Below are positions 7,859 through 16,786 of a stretch of 64,000 nt of DNA, in pieces. This DNA is from DATAOG01 sp963753685. Its GTDB lineage: Bacteria > Pseudomonadota > Alphaproteobacteria > Geminicoccales > Geminicoccaceae. Both the position numbers and the translations under genes were made by a program. Below the pieces are notes generated by a model. That model saw only the letters and a list, made by a program, of their open reading frames with translations, made no database searches and had not been told where the DNA came from. Each line of letters opens with the position of its first letter. The first letter of the stretch is position 1. The DNA lies in NCBI GenBank assembly GCA_963753685.1, contig CAVWDE010000020.1:62001-126000 (forward strand). The letters run 5' to 3'.

Positions 7859-8389
7859 TCAGGCGTCGCCGCGCGGCGGGTAGTCGCGGGCCTTGATGAA
7901 GTCGACCGCCTTCAGGACCTGATCGAAATGCGGGCGCGCAAACGGCACCGATTGGAGCGCGCCAAGTAGAGGCTGCCGTCGGGGCGGATCGGGGACAGGC
8001 CCGGCTCCTTGAACTGCTTCGGCTCCTCGATCCCGACCAAGGTCACGCCGCGGGAGTTCGAGATGTAGAGGTCCCAGGCGCGCGCCTTCTCGATCGTGAG
8101 GCCGTAGCCCACCGCCAGCCCACCCAGCTGCCACTCCTGCCGGGCGCGCCCGGCGTGCTCGCGGTCATCGGTGCTGAGCGCGATCACCTGGACGCCGCGC
8201 GCCTCGAACTCGCCCAGCCGGTCGGCGAGCTCTTTTGAGGGAGTGCCTGCAGACCGGGCAGTGCAGGCCGCGGTAGAACACTATCAGGGTGAAGGCCTCC
8301 GGCTGCTGCTCGGCGAGCCGCCAGGGCCCGCCATCGACCGTCTGGACCTCGGCCGGCCGCGCCGCTTGCCGCGGTTTCGGCATCGCCAT
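7859..8389 (-). pseudogene. AhpC/TSA peroxiredoxin-like gene broken by two frameshifts
   Basis: Three frames together encode one peroxiredoxin-like protein of about 175 residues. The N-terminal piece (MPKPRQAARPAEVQTVDGG, then FYRGLHCPVCRHSLK with the peroxidatic Cys) lies in one frame. The middle (VIALSTDDREHAGRARQEW) is in a second frame, and the tail (ALQSVPFARPHFDQVLKAV) in a third. The first shift lies in an A run (TTTT on the plus strand, 8233-8236), where one base fewer restores LKELADRLGEF. The second is near 7945-7965. No other damage is seen, so either recent loss or sequencing error is possible. A second, intact peroxiredoxin lies at 50661. Confidence 0.75.
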
Positions 8390-8525
8390 TCTTTCTCGTG
8401 CCGTCGGGCATTCGCCCAGCAGGCCTGGCAAGCTACGTCAGAGGGCTTGGTTGACACCCTCCATACCCCAGTCCGATGATCCGCCGCGGGCGTTGGATGT
8501 CATCCGCTAGATTGAGGGTTCCGCA

Positions 8526-9014
8526 GTGCCGCTGCAGCTCCGGCCGGTCGGCAACGTGCCAGCGACGCCCACGCTGCGCCTCGATGACGCGACCTTGCGC
8601 GATCTCGCGCGCAACCACGCCGGCCAGGAGCTCGGCGCGGCGAACTTTGAGACCAGCCTCAGCTACGCGACCAACGCCGCGGGACGGATCTCCCGGGTGG
8701 ACCTGACCTTCACGCTCAGCATCGAGATGCCGGTCTGGACGCGCTATTCGAGCCGTCCGCAGGCCGAGCGTCACGAGTGGGACCGGTTCTACCGCGTCCT
8801 GCTCGAGCATGAGCGTGGCCACATCGCGATCTTCCGTCGCGAGGCCCAGCCTACCTATGTGCGCCTGCTCGCCGCCACGACCGCCACGATCGAGAGCGTG
8901 CTCGAGCAGGAGACCGAGCGGATCCAGCGCCTGAGCGACGCCTATGATCGCCAGACCAACCACGGCCTGCGGCAGAACTCCACGCACGGCACTACGGTCA
9001 TCGTGGCTCCCTGA
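8526..9014 (+). CDS. DUF922-family putative zinc peptidase
   Basis: 162 residues starting at GTG 8526 behind GAGGG; an in-frame TAG 18 bases upstream fixes this as the earliest practical start. The key motif is EHERGHIAIF near residue 98, an HExxH zinc-peptidase signature typical of DUF922. The N-terminal half is beta-rich (SLSYATNAAGRISRVDLTF) as in the family. DUF922 proteins are normally exported with a signal peptide, and none is present here, so this copy is cytosolic or has lost its leader. No neighbour suggests a substrate. Confidence 0.7.
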   Translation: MPLQLRPVGNVPATPTLRLDDATLRDLARNHAGQELGAANFETSLSYATNAAGRISRVDLTFTLSIEMPVWTRYSSRPQAERHEWDRFYRVLLEHERGHIAIFRREAQPTYVRLLAATTATIESVLEQETERIQRLSDAYDRQTNHGLRQNSTHGTTVIVAP

Positions 9015-9116
9015 GCCGGATGCTCTCTCGGCCCAGGGGATCACACCGCCCGGAGGTCGGTCCAATTCCGCGCGGCGTTGCGCGCACCGGCCGCGGGCGC
9101 CAGGCGTGCCCGCGGG

Positions 9117-9434
9117 CTACGAGCGCGCCTTGATCCCCTGCCAGACCGGGCGGAAGTCGTAGGTCGGGTAGAACTCGGTCTCGAACGCGCCCCAGGCGTT
9201 CTGCTCGATCGCAAGGTTGACCTCGCGCAGGCGCGCGGCCGGCAGCTTGAGAGTGACCACTTGGCCGATGCCCATCATCACATACCAGGAGACGACCTCG
9301 ACGCCGTCGGGCGGGAACTTCTTCCAGAAGCCGGTCTGCTCGAGCTTCTGATTGATTTCGGCGAGGTTCATGCTCTGGCGGTGCTTGAGCAGAATGGTCA
9401 GCAGCATCTCGCCGGCAGGGGCGGTATCGGCCAT
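9117..9434 (-). CDS. Conserved hypothetical protein, 105 residues
   Basis: A small soluble protein without signal peptide or membrane segment. Features include an N-terminal MLLTILLKHRQSMNLAEINQKL helix and a central VEVVSWYVMMGIGQVVTLKLP strand pair, then a helix (ARLREVNLAIEQNAWG). The alternation suggests a small ferredoxin-like alpha/beta barrel. It lies 24 bases downstream of the flavin reductase gene on the same strand and is probably co-transcribed with it. I do not recognise a named family with confidence. Confidence 0.6.
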   Translation of the reverse strand: MADTAPAGEMLLTILLKHRQSMNLAEINQKLEQTGFWKKFPPDGVEVVSWYVMMGIGQVVTLKLPAARLREVNLAIEQNAWGAFETEFYPTYDFRPVWQGIKARS

Positions 9435-9458
9435 GGCGTGATCTCCTTGATCCCTGGG

Positions 9459-10019
9459 TCAGGGCCGCGCGAGGCGCCGGGTCCAGTCGGCGAGCAACTC
9501 CAGGAGCTTGGCGACGAAGCCGCGGGCGTCCTGGTCCTTGAGCCTGAGATCGTCGTCGAACACCTGGGCCGCATTGCCGATCAGGACCTCGGGCTGGGTC
9601 ATGATCAGCCCGTTCAGGAACACGAAGCAGGCGCGCAGATGCTCCTGCGCGCGCACCGTGCCGAGCCGGCCCGGGGAGGCACCCATGATCGCGATCGGCT
9701 TGTGGTTGAACGGCTGCTCGGGTGGCCGCGAGGCCCAGTCGATCGCGTTCTTGAGCACGCCTGGGATCGAGTGGTTGTACTCGGGCGTCACGATCAGGAG
9801 CGCGTCTGCAGTCCGGATTTTCTCCCGGAAGTCCCGGACCACTGGCGGAAAGCCCTGCTGCTTGACGTCCTCGTTGTAGACCGGGATCGGCGCGATATCG
9901 AAGGTCTCGATGGTCATGCCCGCGGGCGCCAACTCGACCGCAGCCCGGAGCGCCGCCCGGTTGTACGAGCGCTGGCGCAGGCTGCCGGCGAAGCCCAGAA
10001 CGTTGATCGGATCCGCCAC
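9459..10019 (-). CDS. NAD(P)H-dependent FMN reductase
   Basis: 186 residues from GTG 10019, which has a strong GGGGGAAGAG site; the frame continues upstream to 10082 but that part overlaps hemW and lacks family similarity. The flavodoxin-like fold shows GFAGSLRQRSYNRA (phosphate loop) near the N-terminus and the diagnostic PEYNHSIPGVLKNAIDW near residue 75. The family reduces FMN, quinones or azo compounds in the cytosol. It is divergent from hemW across about 70 bases and leads a two-gene unit with the 105-residue protein. Confidence 0.88.
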   Translation of the reverse strand: MADPINVLGFAGSLRQRSYNRAALRAAVELAPAGMTIETFDIAPIPVYNEDVKQQGFPPVVRDFREKIRTADALLIVTPEYNHSIPGVLKNAIDWASRPPEQPFNHKPIAIMGASPGRLGTVRAQEHLRACFVFLNGLIMTQPEVLIGNAAQVFDDDLRLKDQDARGFVAKLLELLADWTRRLARP

Positions 10020-10087
10020 GTGCTCTTCCCCCCACGTTCGATTGACCAGCTTGTGATATGACACCAGCGCTTGGTAAGCCAAGGCGC

Positions 10088-11284
10088 ATGATGATGATGG
10101 CGGCTGCAGCCGAGCCCGGCTTCGGGCTCTACGTCCACTGGCCGTTCTGCCGGGCGAAGTGTCCTTATTGCGACTTCAACAGCCATGTCGCGCCCGGGGT
10201 CGATGACGCCCGCTGGGCGCGCGCCCTGGTCGCCGAGATCGACCGTTTCGCCGACGAGATCGGCCCGCGGCCGCTCGCTTCGATCTTCTTCGGCGGCGGC
10301 ACGCCCTCGCTGATGGCGCCCGCCACCGTCGCCCTGGTGGTCGAGCGGGCCGTTGCCCGCTTCGCGCCGGCCCCGGACCTCGAGATCACCCTCGAGGCCA
10401 ACCCGACCTCGGTCGAGGCCTCGCGGCTCGCGGGCTTTCGCGCGGCCGGGGTCAATCGCGTCTCGCTCGGCGTGCAGGCGCTCGACGATGCCGCGCTCCG
10501 TGTTCTCGGGCGCGAGCACAGCGCCGCCGAGGCGCTGGCCGCGGTCGATCTCGCGGCACGCCTGTTCTCACGGTTCTCGTTCGATCTGATCTACGGCCGC
10601 CCCGAGCAGACGCTGGCCGGCTGGCGGGGCGAACTCGAGCGGGCGCTGGAGCACGCGGGCGGCCACCTCAGCGTCTACCAGCTGACCATCGAGCCCGGCA
10701 CGCGCTTCCATCTGCTGCACCGGACCGGCCAGCTGCCGATGCCGGATGGCGATTTGCAGGCGGATTTCTACGAGCTGACCCAGGGGTTGCTCGAGGCGGC
10801 GGGACTGAGGGCTTACGAGATCTCCAACCACGCCCGCCCGGGCGAGGAATGCCGGCACAATCTGGTCTACTGGCGCTCGGGCGAATGGGCGGGCATCGGC
10901 CCCGGCGCCCACGGCCGGCTTAACCTGGGTGGCGCGCGCTTAGCGACCGAGGCCTGGCGGCTGCCCAAGGCCTGGCTCGAGCGGGTCGAGCGCGAGCGTT
11001 CGGGCGAACGTCTGCGCGTGAGCCTGACCGTTACGGAGCAACTGGAGGAGCTGCTCGTGATGGGGCTGCGTCTTGCCGAGGGGGTCGAGTTGGTGCGCCT
11101 CGAGCGGATTGCGGGTCGGCCGCAGCGCGATAGGTTCGATCCGGTCGCGCTGGATCGCCTGCTCGCCGACGGTTGGCTCGAGCGGCCGGGCGCTCGGCTG
11201 GTCGCAACCGCTGCCGGCCGGCAGCGCCTGGATGCGATCCTGGCGCAACTGCTTGCCGGACAGAGCGCAACCGCCGCGACCTGA
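10088..11284 (+). CDS. hemW: Radical SAM heme chaperone HemW
   Basis: 398 residues from ATG 10088 (AAGG just upstream). The radical SAM cluster motif FCRAKCPYCDFNSH lies near residue 20, followed by FFGGGTPSLM and LEANPTSVE, and later the HemW-type YEISNHARPGEECRHNLVYW segment. HemW hands heme to membrane targets; older annotation calls it oxygen-independent coproporphyrinogen oxidase, but it keeps CxxxCxxC followed by aspartate, as HemW does. It is usually placed next to rdgB/rph in alphaproteobacteria, and that context is absent here. The C-terminal winged-helix part is complete. Confidence 0.9.
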   Translation: MMMMAAAAEPGFGLYVHWPFCRAKCPYCDFNSHVAPGVDDARWARALVAEIDRFADEIGPRPLASIFFGGGTPSLMAPATVALVVERAVARFAPAPDLEITLEANPTSVEASRLAGFRAAGVNRVSLGVQALDDAALRVLGREHSAAEALAAVDLAARLFSRFSFDLIYGRPEQTLAGWRGELERALEHAGGHLSVYQLTIEPGTRFHLLHRTGQLPMPDGDLQADFYELTQGLLEAAGLRAYEISNHARPGEECRHNLVYWRSGEWAGIGPGAHGRLNLGGARLATEAWRLPKAWLERVERERSGERLRVSLTVTEQLEELLVMGLRLAEGVELVRLERIAGRPQRDRFDPVALDRLLADGWLERPGARLVATAAGRQRLDAILAQLLAGQSATAAT

Positions 11285-11335
11285 GATCGGCAGGAAAGAG
11301 CGTCGAGCGGCGCTGCTCCTCGAAGGACGGACGAC

Positions 11336-12436
11336 GTGCGACCAGCAGAAACCCGATCCCAAGCGCGTGCCTTCATGGCTGCCTGTCTTGCGCTCCTCTT
11401 GGGAGGCAGCTGCGAAGCGCTCGGGCCCGGGCCCGGGGCCAGCCTGGGCACCGAAGCGGTTCAGCCCGGCGACGCCGGCGTGACGGCCGTGCCGACGGCG
11501 AGCCCCCCTGCAGTCGCCATCGCCAGATCGGGCAACCGGTTTCTGGTCGACGGCCGGCCCTTCACCATGTGGGGCATGCGCGTCGCGAGCGCGTCCCAGA
11601 CGCAGGCCCTGACCGACGCCCTGATCGCCAATCTCGACGCCTACAAGGGCGATGGGATGACCGCGGTCACCGTATTCTACCAGGGCAGCAGCGGCGGTGC
11701 CTCCGATCCCTTCGCCGCCGACGGGCTCAGCATGGACGCTGGCCATGCGGCCCGCATGGCGCAGATCGTCACGGCCGCGCGTGCCCGCCAGATGGTGGTC
11801 ATCGTCGGCATTCTGTATCAGAACGCCGCCTGGGTCCTGAACAGCGCCGCCTCGGTCCACAACGCCATGAAGACGGTGGCGACCGCCATGCTGCCGTACC
11901 GCAACGTCATCATCAACGTCGCCAACGAGGGCAACGCCGGCGAGTGGGCCGACACCAACGGCATCTACGACGTTGGCCTGCCGGCGAACATCGGCGCTCT
12001 GTGCGCGGACGTTCATGCCGTCGATCCGGCGCGGCTGTGCGGTAGCGGCGGGTATCTCGACAGCTTCAACGTCGCCGTAGGCCGGAACCCCGACATCGAT
12101 GTGCTGCTGTTCGACACCGGCGATGTCGCGCCCAACTCGGCGGCCAAATACGACGAGTTCGTGTCCCAGGGCGTCAACGACAAGCCGATCGTCAACGTCG
12201 AACTGTACGGCGGCTACACCCTCAATTGGCCGACGCCGGGCGTGTTCGACGCCACGGTCAAGGGGTATTACGAAAAGGAGGTTCTGACCAAGAAGGCCAG
12301 ACCCGGCCTCTCCCTCTTCTTCTTCTCGGAACCCTGGTTGCAGCGCCAGCCCATCCACTACGAGCTCGGTGGCCAGGGCACGCCCGCCGACCCCGGGATC
12401 AAGTGGTTCTGGGACTACGTGATCGCCAACCGGTAA
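11336..12436 (+). CDS. Exported GH5-like glycoside hydrolase (putative lipoprotein)
   Basis: 366 residues. The N-terminus has a hydrophobic run (FMAACLALLLGG) followed by SCEAL, so it is a signal peptide and possibly a weak lipobox. The rest resembles a GH5/clan A TIM barrel. FLVDGRPFTMWGMRVAS starts the barrel, NVANEGNAGEW near residue 197 gives a candidate acid/base Glu, and VNVELYGGY near residue 288 a candidate nucleophile. It would act on a glycan in the periplasm or at the surface. No transport or other carbohydrate genes flank it. The clan is fairly convincing, but the exact family and substrate are not. Confidence 0.6.
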   Translation: MRPAETRSQARAFMAACLALLLGGSCEALGPGPGASLGTEAVQPGDAGVTAVPTASPPAVAIARSGNRFLVDGRPFTMWGMRVASASQTQALTDALIANLDAYKGDGMTAVTVFYQGSSGGASDPFAADGLSMDAGHAARMAQIVTAARARQMVVIVGILYQNAAWVLNSAASVHNAMKTVATAMLPYRNVIINVANEGNAGEWADTNGIYDVGLPANIGALCADVHAVDPARLCGSGGYLDSFNVAVGRNPDIDVLLFDTGDVAPNSAAKYDEFVSQGVNDKPIVNVELYGGYTLNWPTPGVFDATVKGYYEKEVLTKKARPGLSLFFFSEPWLQRQPIHYELGGQGTPADPGIKWFWDYVIANR

Positions 12437-12438
12437 GG

Positions 12439-13656
12439 TCAGCGGCGGCGCTGCTCGAGCAGGACGCCGGCGGCCGCGAGCTGCTCGATCTCGGGTTCGG
12501 AGAAACCGAATTCGGCGAGGATCTCGCGGCCGTGCGCGCCGAACCGGGGCGGGGCGCGGGTGACCTGACCGGGGGTCCGGGAGAGCTTGATCGGCAGGCC
12601 GAAGTTCCGATAGCCCTGCTGCTCGAGCGCCATGCCGCGATGGCGGGTATGCGCATCGGACCAGACTTCGGCGACGTCGCGCACCGGGCCCGCCGGCACG
12701 CCCGCGGCCAGGAGCCGCTTGCAGAGCGCCTCACCGTCCTGGTCCGCGAGCAGCCCCGTCAGCTGCGCGGTCAAAGCCGGGCGGTTGGTGAGGCGATCGC
12801 GATTGCGGCGAAAGCGTGGATCTTCTGCCAGCTCCGGACTGCCGAGCTCGACGCACAGCCGCCCGAACGCCCGGTCGTTGCCGATCGCCAGGAACACGTC
12901 GATCGTGCGGGTCGGGAACCGGTCGTAGGGGCTGATGTTGGGGTGCGCGTTGCCGGTCAGGCCCGGGAGCTTTCCGGACAGCAGGTAGTTTGGGATGTGC
13001 GGGTGCATCAGCGCGATGCCGGCATCGTAGAGCGTCATGTCGATGAACTGGCCCCGGCCCGAGCGGGCCCGCTCGAAGAGCGCCATCAGCACCCCGATCG
13101 CGGCGTAAAGCCCGGCGCCGAGGTCGACCAGCGGGATGCCGATCCGGGTGCCGCCACCGTCGTCTGAAGCGGGCACGCCGTTGATCGAGAACATGCCGAC
13201 CATCGCCTGGATCACGGCGTCGTAGCCCGGCAGCCCGCCCAGCGGCCCGTCGGCGCCGAAGCCGCTGATCCGACAGTGGATCAGGCGCGGGAAGTGCTTC
13301 TGCAGGACCTCCTGGTAGCCAAGGCCCCATTTCTCCATGGCGCCGGGCTTGTAGTTCTCGATCAGGACATCGGCGCGCCCCAGCAGCCGCAGCAGCACGT
13401 CCCGGCCCTCGGGCCTGGCCAGATCGAGCCCGAGCGAGCGCTTGTTGCGGTTGACGCCGATGAAGTAGGAGGCGTCGTGGGCCTCGTCGAACGGCGGCCC
13501 CCAGTCGCGCACCTCGTCGCCCTGGGGCGGCTCGATCTTGATGATCTCGGCGCCATGGTCGCCCAGGATCTGGGTACAGTAGGGGCCACCCAGCACGCGG
13601 GTGAGATCGAGCACGAGCAGCCCGTCCAGGGCGCCTGCGGCCATGTCCGGAGTCAC
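12439..13656 (-). CDS. CaiB/BaiF family class III CoA-transferase
   Basis: 405 residues. Family landmarks are VLDLTRVLGGPYCTQILGDHGAEIIKIE at the N-terminus, FIGVNRNKRSLGLDL, VLIENYKPGAMEKWGL and the catalytic Asp in IPLVDLGAGL (about residue 178). Members move CoA between carboxylic acids such as formate/oxalate, carnitine derivatives or aromatic acids. The start is ambiguous between GTG 13656 and ATG 13644. It converges with the GH5-like gene and lies just downstream of a DUF29 gene on the same strand. The substrate cannot be told from context. Confidence 0.87.
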   Translation of the reverse strand: MTPDMAAGALDGLLVLDLTRVLGGPYCTQILGDHGAEIIKIEPPQGDEVRDWGPPFDEAHDASYFIGVNRNKRSLGLDLARPEGRDVLLRLLGRADVLIENYKPGAMEKWGLGYQEVLQKHFPRLIHCRISGFGADGPLGGLPGYDAVIQAMVGMFSINGVPASDDGGGTRIGIPLVDLGAGLYAAIGVLMALFERARSGRGQFIDMTLYDAGIALMHPHIPNYLLSGKLPGLTGNAHPNISPYDRFPTRTIDVFLAIGNDRAFGRLCVELGSPELAEDPRFRRNRDRLTNRPALTAQLTGLLADQDGEALCKRLLAAGVPAGPVRDVAEVWSDAHTRHRGMALEQQGYRNFGLPIKLSRTPGQVTRAPPRFGAHGREILAEFGFSEPEIEQLAAAGVLLEQRRR

Positions 13657-13662
13657 CCGAAC

Positions 13663-14121
13663 CTAGATCGCCGCATCGGGCAGATAGCCCTCGGCCAGCA
13701 CGTCGTCGGCCGCGTAGGGGCAGTCCATCGGAAAGCGGCCAAGCGGCAAACTGGTCTCGTCGGCCGCATCTTTGACCGCGTCCGAGTAAGCATCGCGCAT
13801 CAGCTCTGGCAGTTGCCGGCGGAGGCTCGGGCTCTGTTTGAGCAGCTTGCGGATCTCGCGCCGCTGGGTGCGCAAGGTCTTGCGCCAGCTGGCGCCACGC
13901 AGCGTCGGCTGCGCCTGCCACTTCAGAAGATGAAGGAGAATCACGCAAAGGCGGCTTTCGAGCTTGCGCCGGTCGCGTCCTCCCACCGCCAGCACCTCCT
14001 CCGCCAGATTCTCCCAGTCCAGGCCTGCCGTGCGATGCGCCCGCAGGAGCGTTGCCTGCTCCTGGGTCCAGGCGTAGAGATCCTGCTCGTAGCTGACGCG
14101 GTCCTTGACGCTGGCGGCCAT
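13663..14121 (-). CDS. DUF29 domain protein
   Basis: 152 residues from ATG 14121, chosen because GGGAG is 7 bases upstream; the ATG at 14127 sits directly on that site. It matches DUF29 in its YEQDLYAWTQEQATLLRAH opening, the LAEEV segment followed by LESRLCVILLHLLKWQAQP, and the basic WRKTLRTQRREIRKLLKQSPSL helix. DUF29 is a small helical family of unknown function common in cyanobacteria and alphaproteobacteria, often in multiple copies and near toxin-like genes. Nothing here shows a partner. Confidence 0.82.
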   Translation of the reverse strand: MAASVKDRVSYEQDLYAWTQEQATLLRAHRTAGLDWENLAEEVLAVGGRDRRKLESRLCVILLHLLKWQAQPTLRGASWRKTLRTQRREIRKLLKQSPSLRRQLPELMRDAYSDAVKDAADETSLPLGRFPMDCPYAADDVLAEGYLPDAAI

Positions 14122-14166
14122 GGTCATCTCCCGGCGTTCGCGGCCGCTGCCATCCTAGCATGGTGC

Positions 14167-14191
14167 GGTTCCGGGTCCATGGCCTGGAACC
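14167..14191 (-). terminator. Short hairpin after the 333-residue protein gene
   Basis: GGTTCC (14167-14172) and GGAACC (14186-14191) form an inverted repeat just downstream of the stop codon at 14196 on the minus strand. There is no U tract, so it is at best a weak terminator or mRNA end-protecting stem. Confidence 0.25.
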
Positions 14192-14195
14192 CCCT

Positions 14196-15197
14196 TCAGC
14201 CCGCGAGCGCCCGCGCGGCGGCCCGGCCGAGGTCGACCAGATCGAAGATCCGGGCGACGTAGTGGTCGCGGACCTGGAAGGCGACCTCGCTGTCGCCGCC
14301 GAGCTCGCGGCCGAGCGCGTCGACCAGCCGGTGCAGGCGGCGCGCGTGCAGCCCGAGCGCGCGCTGGAGCGGGTCGCCGATCACGCCCGCGAAGCCGGCG
14401 GTAACCGCGGTCACCAGCATCAGCCCGCCGGTCGTGCCGAGCAGCAGGCCGGCCGAGGGCTGGACCGGGAACCAGCCGTACCAAAGGCTGCCGAGGCCGG
14501 CGCCGAGCGGAAAGCTCGCGACCGCGGCCTGATGCGCGAGCGCTCCTGCCAGCACCGGGCCGAGGCTGAAGGTGCCGGGTGTGAGCTTCTGGAACAGGGC
14601 GGCGCCGGTGCTGGCCAGCAGCGCGTTGTTGAGCAGGTCGGCCGCCGCATGGCGGGCGCCCGCGTAGGTCTGGAGCATCGCCCGCACCCGCGCGCGCGCA
14701 TCGGCTCCCGGTTGGGCGCGCAGGCGATCCAGGGCCGCCAGGGGCTCGGCCAGGTGCTCGTCCTCGAGGACCGCATCGGCGAGCGCGTCGCGCTCGGCGC
14801 GGCGCCTGCCCTCGTCATAGGGCAATTCGAGCAGGTCGCGATGCAGGCGGAAGGTCAGCTCGCGCGCGACGTCGGTCTCGAGGAATGGCTTCAGCCCCCC
14901 GAGCCAGCGCCCCGCGCGCCTGGCGCCCAGGTGCTTGAGCCCGGCGGCGCCGAGCTGCATGGCGAGATAAGGCGGCAACAGGGCGACATTGGCCGGCGCG
15001 CGCAAAAGGTCGAGGCCGAGCGCCAGGCGATGGAGCCGCAGCGATCCGGGCAGGCTGTAGTTGGCATCGATGAAGCTCCGCACGCGGGCGTGGCGGCCGG
15101 CAACATAGCGCTCGATCGCGCGGGTGACGATCGCTTTGGCCGCGGCGTCGTCGATCGCGCAAGCGCGCTGGGCTCCAGCTTCGGCCAGGATCGTCAC
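14196..15197 (-). CDS. Uncharacterised protein with glycine-rich hydrophobic region
   Basis: 333 residues. The N-terminal two thirds are helical and charged, with RLHRLALGLDLLRAPANVALLP early and DEGRRRAERDALADAVLEDEH mid-protein. A hydrophobic Gly/Ala-rich region (about 215-280: ALFQKLTPGTFSLGPVLAG, then SAGLLLGTTGGLMLV) probably enters the membrane. Its start overlaps the stop of the fused CoA-transferase by four bases (GTGA-type), so the two are translationally coupled and probably work together. I do not recognise the family with confidence. Confidence 0.6.
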   Translation of the reverse strand: MTILAEAGAQRACAIDDAAAKAIVTRAIERYVAGRHARVRSFIDANYSLPGSLRLHRLALGLDLLRAPANVALLPPYLAMQLGAAGLKHLGARRAGRWLGGLKPFLETDVARELTFRLHRDLLELPYDEGRRRAERDALADAVLEDEHLAEPLAALDRLRAQPGADARARVRAMLQTYAGARHAAADLLNNALLASTGAALFQKLTPGTFSLGPVLAGALAHQAAVASFPLGAGLGSLWYGWFPVQPSAGLLLGTTGGLMLVTAVTAGFAGVIGDPLQRALGLHARRLHRLVDALGRELGGDSEVAFQVRDHYVARIFDLVDLGRAAARALAG

Positions 15198-16786
15198 CCG
15201 GCCGGGACGCCGAGCACGCGCGCGGCGAAGCCCGGGTAGGTTTCCGTGATCGCGCGGCCGACCGGGCCGCGGATCAGGGCGAGCGTCGCGGGCGTGGGCG
15301 CGGGCGTTTCGGCGACATCGCTCGGGAGATCGAATTCGAAGCCGGTGTTGTCCAGGATGTCGGTCAGGGTCTGCCCCGGGTGCACGCTCTGCAGCAGGAA
15401 GCGTGCGCGCGCTCGGTCGAAGCGGAAGATCGCGCGGCCGGTCACCAGCGCGTAGGGGCCGCCCGGGCGATAGACGTTGGCGGGGCTGGTGCCGGGCGCG
15501 CTCACGAATTCGACCCTCGGCACCAGCACGCGTCTGGTGTGCTCCTCGCGGAACAGGATCACCCGCGGTACCAGAAAATACAGGTAAGCCGAGCCGAAGG
15601 AGCCCGGCCAGCGCACTTTGCTGCCCGGATAGCCGCCGATGCCGACGAGATTGATGTTGGCCTCGCCGTCGATCTGGCCTCCGCCCAGGAAGAAGGCATC
15701 GATCCGGCCCTGCGCGGCGCAGTCGAACAGCTCACGGGCGCCGTCGGTGAAGGGGTTGTGCCGCTCGCTGCCGAGCACCGACACCCGGAGCCTTTTGCCC
15801 GAGCGCTCGCGCGCGAGCAGCGCCGCCGCCCCCGGGATCGGCGAGGCGGCACCGACCGCGACATGAGCGAGACCCTCCAGCATGCCGGCCAGGGCCTCGA
15901 TCAGCAGCTCCTCCGGGCGCCAGTCCATCACTCGGCGGCGGCAGGCTGGAGCACGAACTCGCTCGAGATAGCGCGCAAATCCCGACTCGGTCGCCGCCAT
16001 CTCGGCATAGATCCGCAGATGCCCGAGGTCGGGCGGATAGGCGCCGCGCAAGCCCACCGGCCAGGCGCCCTCGCGCGCCAGGGCGATCGCGCTGACGTAG
16101 AGTGCCGGGATCGTGCCGGCCGCGCTCACATCATCGGCCAAAAGGTCATCGTCGCTGATCGCCTCGACCGAGACCAGGGTGGTCCGCGCGGCGTGGGCCA
16201 TGGTCATCAGCTCGCGTCGGACCCCGATCCAGACGTTGCCCGCGGGGTCCGCGCGAATGCCATGGAACAGCGCCACTTCGGGTCGGATCGCCGGCACCAG
16301 CAGGATCGGATCGTCGGTGCCGCCGGGGTCGCGGAACGGATTGTCGATCGTCCGCCACTCGGGCCGGTGGCGCACGAGGTCGGAGCCCAGGATGCCGCGC
16401 AGCGGCAGGAAGGGCACGCCCTTCTCGGCCGCCTGCAGGCCGGCATGGAGCACCGGGCAGGTGGAATCGCGGAGCGCGATCCGGCCGGCCTGCACGGCTG
16501 CGACAAAGCGCGGTGCCGGCCCCTGCTCGCCGAGGGTCACGGCCGCGCTCTCAACACTCGCGACGCACCCGGCGCCGATCAGGAGGTCCGCCTGGAAGCC
16601 GAGCTGCGGCACGCCGATCAGATGCAGGTCGCGGGCACGTCTGCGGATCAAGGCGCGCACCACCGCGAGCGCGCAGCCGGAATAGTCCGGGGCGAGCGCC
16701 AGACTCGCACCGTCCGGGATGCGCGCGGCCAGGTCGTCGATCGTAGCGAGCGGCGTCACTTCCAGGCTCCAGGACGAGCCTAACAT
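15194..16786 (-). CDS. CoA-transferase with fused alpha and beta domains
   Basis: 530 residues in which two family I CoA-transferase/IpdAB-type subunits follow each other. Residues 1-280 (ISDGASLALAP-like start, then GIRADPAGNVWIGVRRELM) are alpha-like. From about 290 (MDWRPEELLIEALAGMLEG) the beta-like half begins, with LLARERSGKRLRVSVLGSE, FFLGGGQIDGEANINLVGIGG and FVSAPGTSPANVYRPGGPYALVT. In most relatives these are two genes. The usual catalytic Glu motif is not obvious, which recalls IpdAB, a hydrolase for a steroid-ring CoA ester. It is coupled by a four-base overlap to the uncharacterised gene after it. Confidence 0.75.
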   Translation of the reverse strand: MLGSSWSLEVTPLATIDDLAARIPDGASLALAPDYSGCALAVVRALIRRRARDLHLIGVPQLGFQADLLIGAGCVASVESAAVTLGEQGPAPRFVAAVQAGRIALRDSTCPVLHAGLQAAEKGVPFLPLRGILGSDLVRHRPEWRTIDNPFRDPGGTDDPILLVPAIRPEVALFHGIRADPAGNVWIGVRRELMTMAHAARTTLVSVEAISDDDLLADDVSAAGTIPALYVSAIALAREGAWPVGLRGAYPPDLGHLRIYAEMAATESGFARYLERVRAPACRRRVMDWRPEELLIEALAGMLEGLAHVAVGAASPIPGAAALLARERSGKRLRVSVLGSERHNPFTDGARELFDCAAQGRIDAFFLGGGQIDGEANINLVGIGGYPGSKVRWPGSFGSAYLYFLVPRVILFREEHTRRVLVPRVEFVSAPGTSPANVYRPGGPYALVTGRAIFRFDRARARFLLQSVHPGQTLTDILDNTGFEFDLPSDVAETPAPTPATLALIRGPVGRAITETYPGFAARVLGVPAG

